Below are positions 63,693 to 64,000 of a stretch of DNA of 64,000 bases, in pieces. Position numbers and translations under genes: made by a program. Source of the stretch: Acidimicrobium ferrooxidans DSM 10331 (GTDB lineage Bacteria; Actinomycetota; Acidimicrobiia; Acidimicrobiales; Acidimicrobiaceae). Under the pieces are notes generated by a model. It saw only the letters and a list, made by a program, of their open reading frames with translations, had not been told where the DNA came from and made no database searches. The stretch spans positions 1,678,001 to 1,742,000 of the forward strand of contig NC_013124.1 of assembly GCF_000023265.1 (NCBI RefSeq). The letters run 5' to 3'. The stretch's first letter is position 1. Each line of letters opens with the position of its first letter.

Positions 63693-64000
63693 CTATATCT
63701 CCCCGGGCAAGACCGATGCGCTCGCTGCGCGGCCGTCCTCAGGGATTTCCATCTGCGTCCAGGGCTCGTCACGCACACTCTCGCGAGCCACGAGGTCAAA
63801 GAGGGCGTAGGCAAGGGCGCAGAGCGCGTAGCGGGCGATCGTGCAAGCGTCACGTGTGGAGCGTGGCGGCACGACGATCTCTGCCGCGTTGTCATCAAGC
63901 ACGCCAACGGTGATCGCGTCGTCGTCCGGTCGCTCGGCAATCCTCGTCGTGACGAGGCGCTGGGTCCACTCACCGAACACGCGACATGCGATGCCCGCCT
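63693..64000 (-). CDS. Unknown protein, open at right window edge
   Basis: The frame is open to the edge. The visible C-terminal part, about 102 residues, includes CRVFGEWTQRLVTTRIAERP, ITVGVLDDNAAEIVVPP and CTIARYALCALAYALFDLVA. The family is not recognised. It belongs to the right-hand accessory strip with doc and the resolvase relic. GTG 63980 is a possible start within the window. Confidence 0.5.
   Translation of the reverse strand, partial: AGIACRVFGEWTQRLVTTRIAERPDDDAITVGVLDDNAAEIVVPPRSTRDACTIARYALCALAYALFDLVARESVRDEPWTQMEIPEDGRAASASVLPGEI

Overview
The window is GC-rich, with short intergenic gaps, many GTG starts and frequent 4-bp gene overlaps. It carries a mycothiol S-conjugate amidase, an ImuA'/ImuB/DnaE2 mutasome, a menaquinone gene block and the gene order prs-rplY-pth-mfd. 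These point to an actinobacterium. The DUF6941 protein, the gene mix and the compactness would suit an Acidimicrobiia-type lineage, but that is an inference. No rRNA, tRNA or CRISPR array was seen.

Layout. At 1-10.4 kb a minus-strand block runs GH30 glycosidase, glmU, (IS debris and a phosphoesterase), prs, rplY, pth, mfd and a lipoprotein cut by the window edge. At 10.5-24.8 kb are a ThDP enzyme, an S9 peptidase, MaoC, DUF6941, a CPBP protease, ftsH, a ChbG-like protein, an SCP2 protein, mca, a binding lipoprotein and dnaE2. At 24.8-29.2 kb are imuB, imuA', a GntR regulator and RNase D. At 29.2-33.4 kb is an accessory strip: IS3-type relics, a HIT protein, a VapBC-like pair and a transposase tail. 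At 33.5-45.2 kb are tyrS, menD/menH/menA/menE, an APC permease, an SDR, a DUF255 protein, an unknown gene and an AhpD-like protein. At 45.2-49 kb is a decayed IS256 element, then an HTH/PIN toxin-antitoxin pair behind a 9x9-bp repeat array. At 49-61.5 kb are dnaE1, an S51-like protein, gadB, acsA, a degenerate amidase, an unknown gene and a queF/VUT/EamA operon. At 61.5-64 kb is a second accessory strip with IS3 debris, a truncated resolvase, a Doc toxin whose antitoxin frame is broken, and two unknown genes.

The strongest unexplained signal is regulatory. Twelve reading frames begin exactly six bases after a TANNNT hexamer, and most have no Shine-Dalgarno sequence. This fits a leaderless promoter-plus-start grammar. 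It marks the starts of dnaE1, mca, queF, imuA' and others, and it reveals two short upstream reading frames whose stop codons overlap the starts of gntR and rnd. At imuA' the same -10 is abutted by a perfect GAAC-N4-GTTC LexA-type site. At the HTH/PIN pair it sits below the repeat array.

Other points are a pth with no ATG/GTG/TTG for its conserved N-terminus, a GlmU lacking its acetyltransferase catalytic half, two enzymes whose family catalytic residues are gone (ChbG-like and amidase-like), and menD and menH start codons that overlap head to head.
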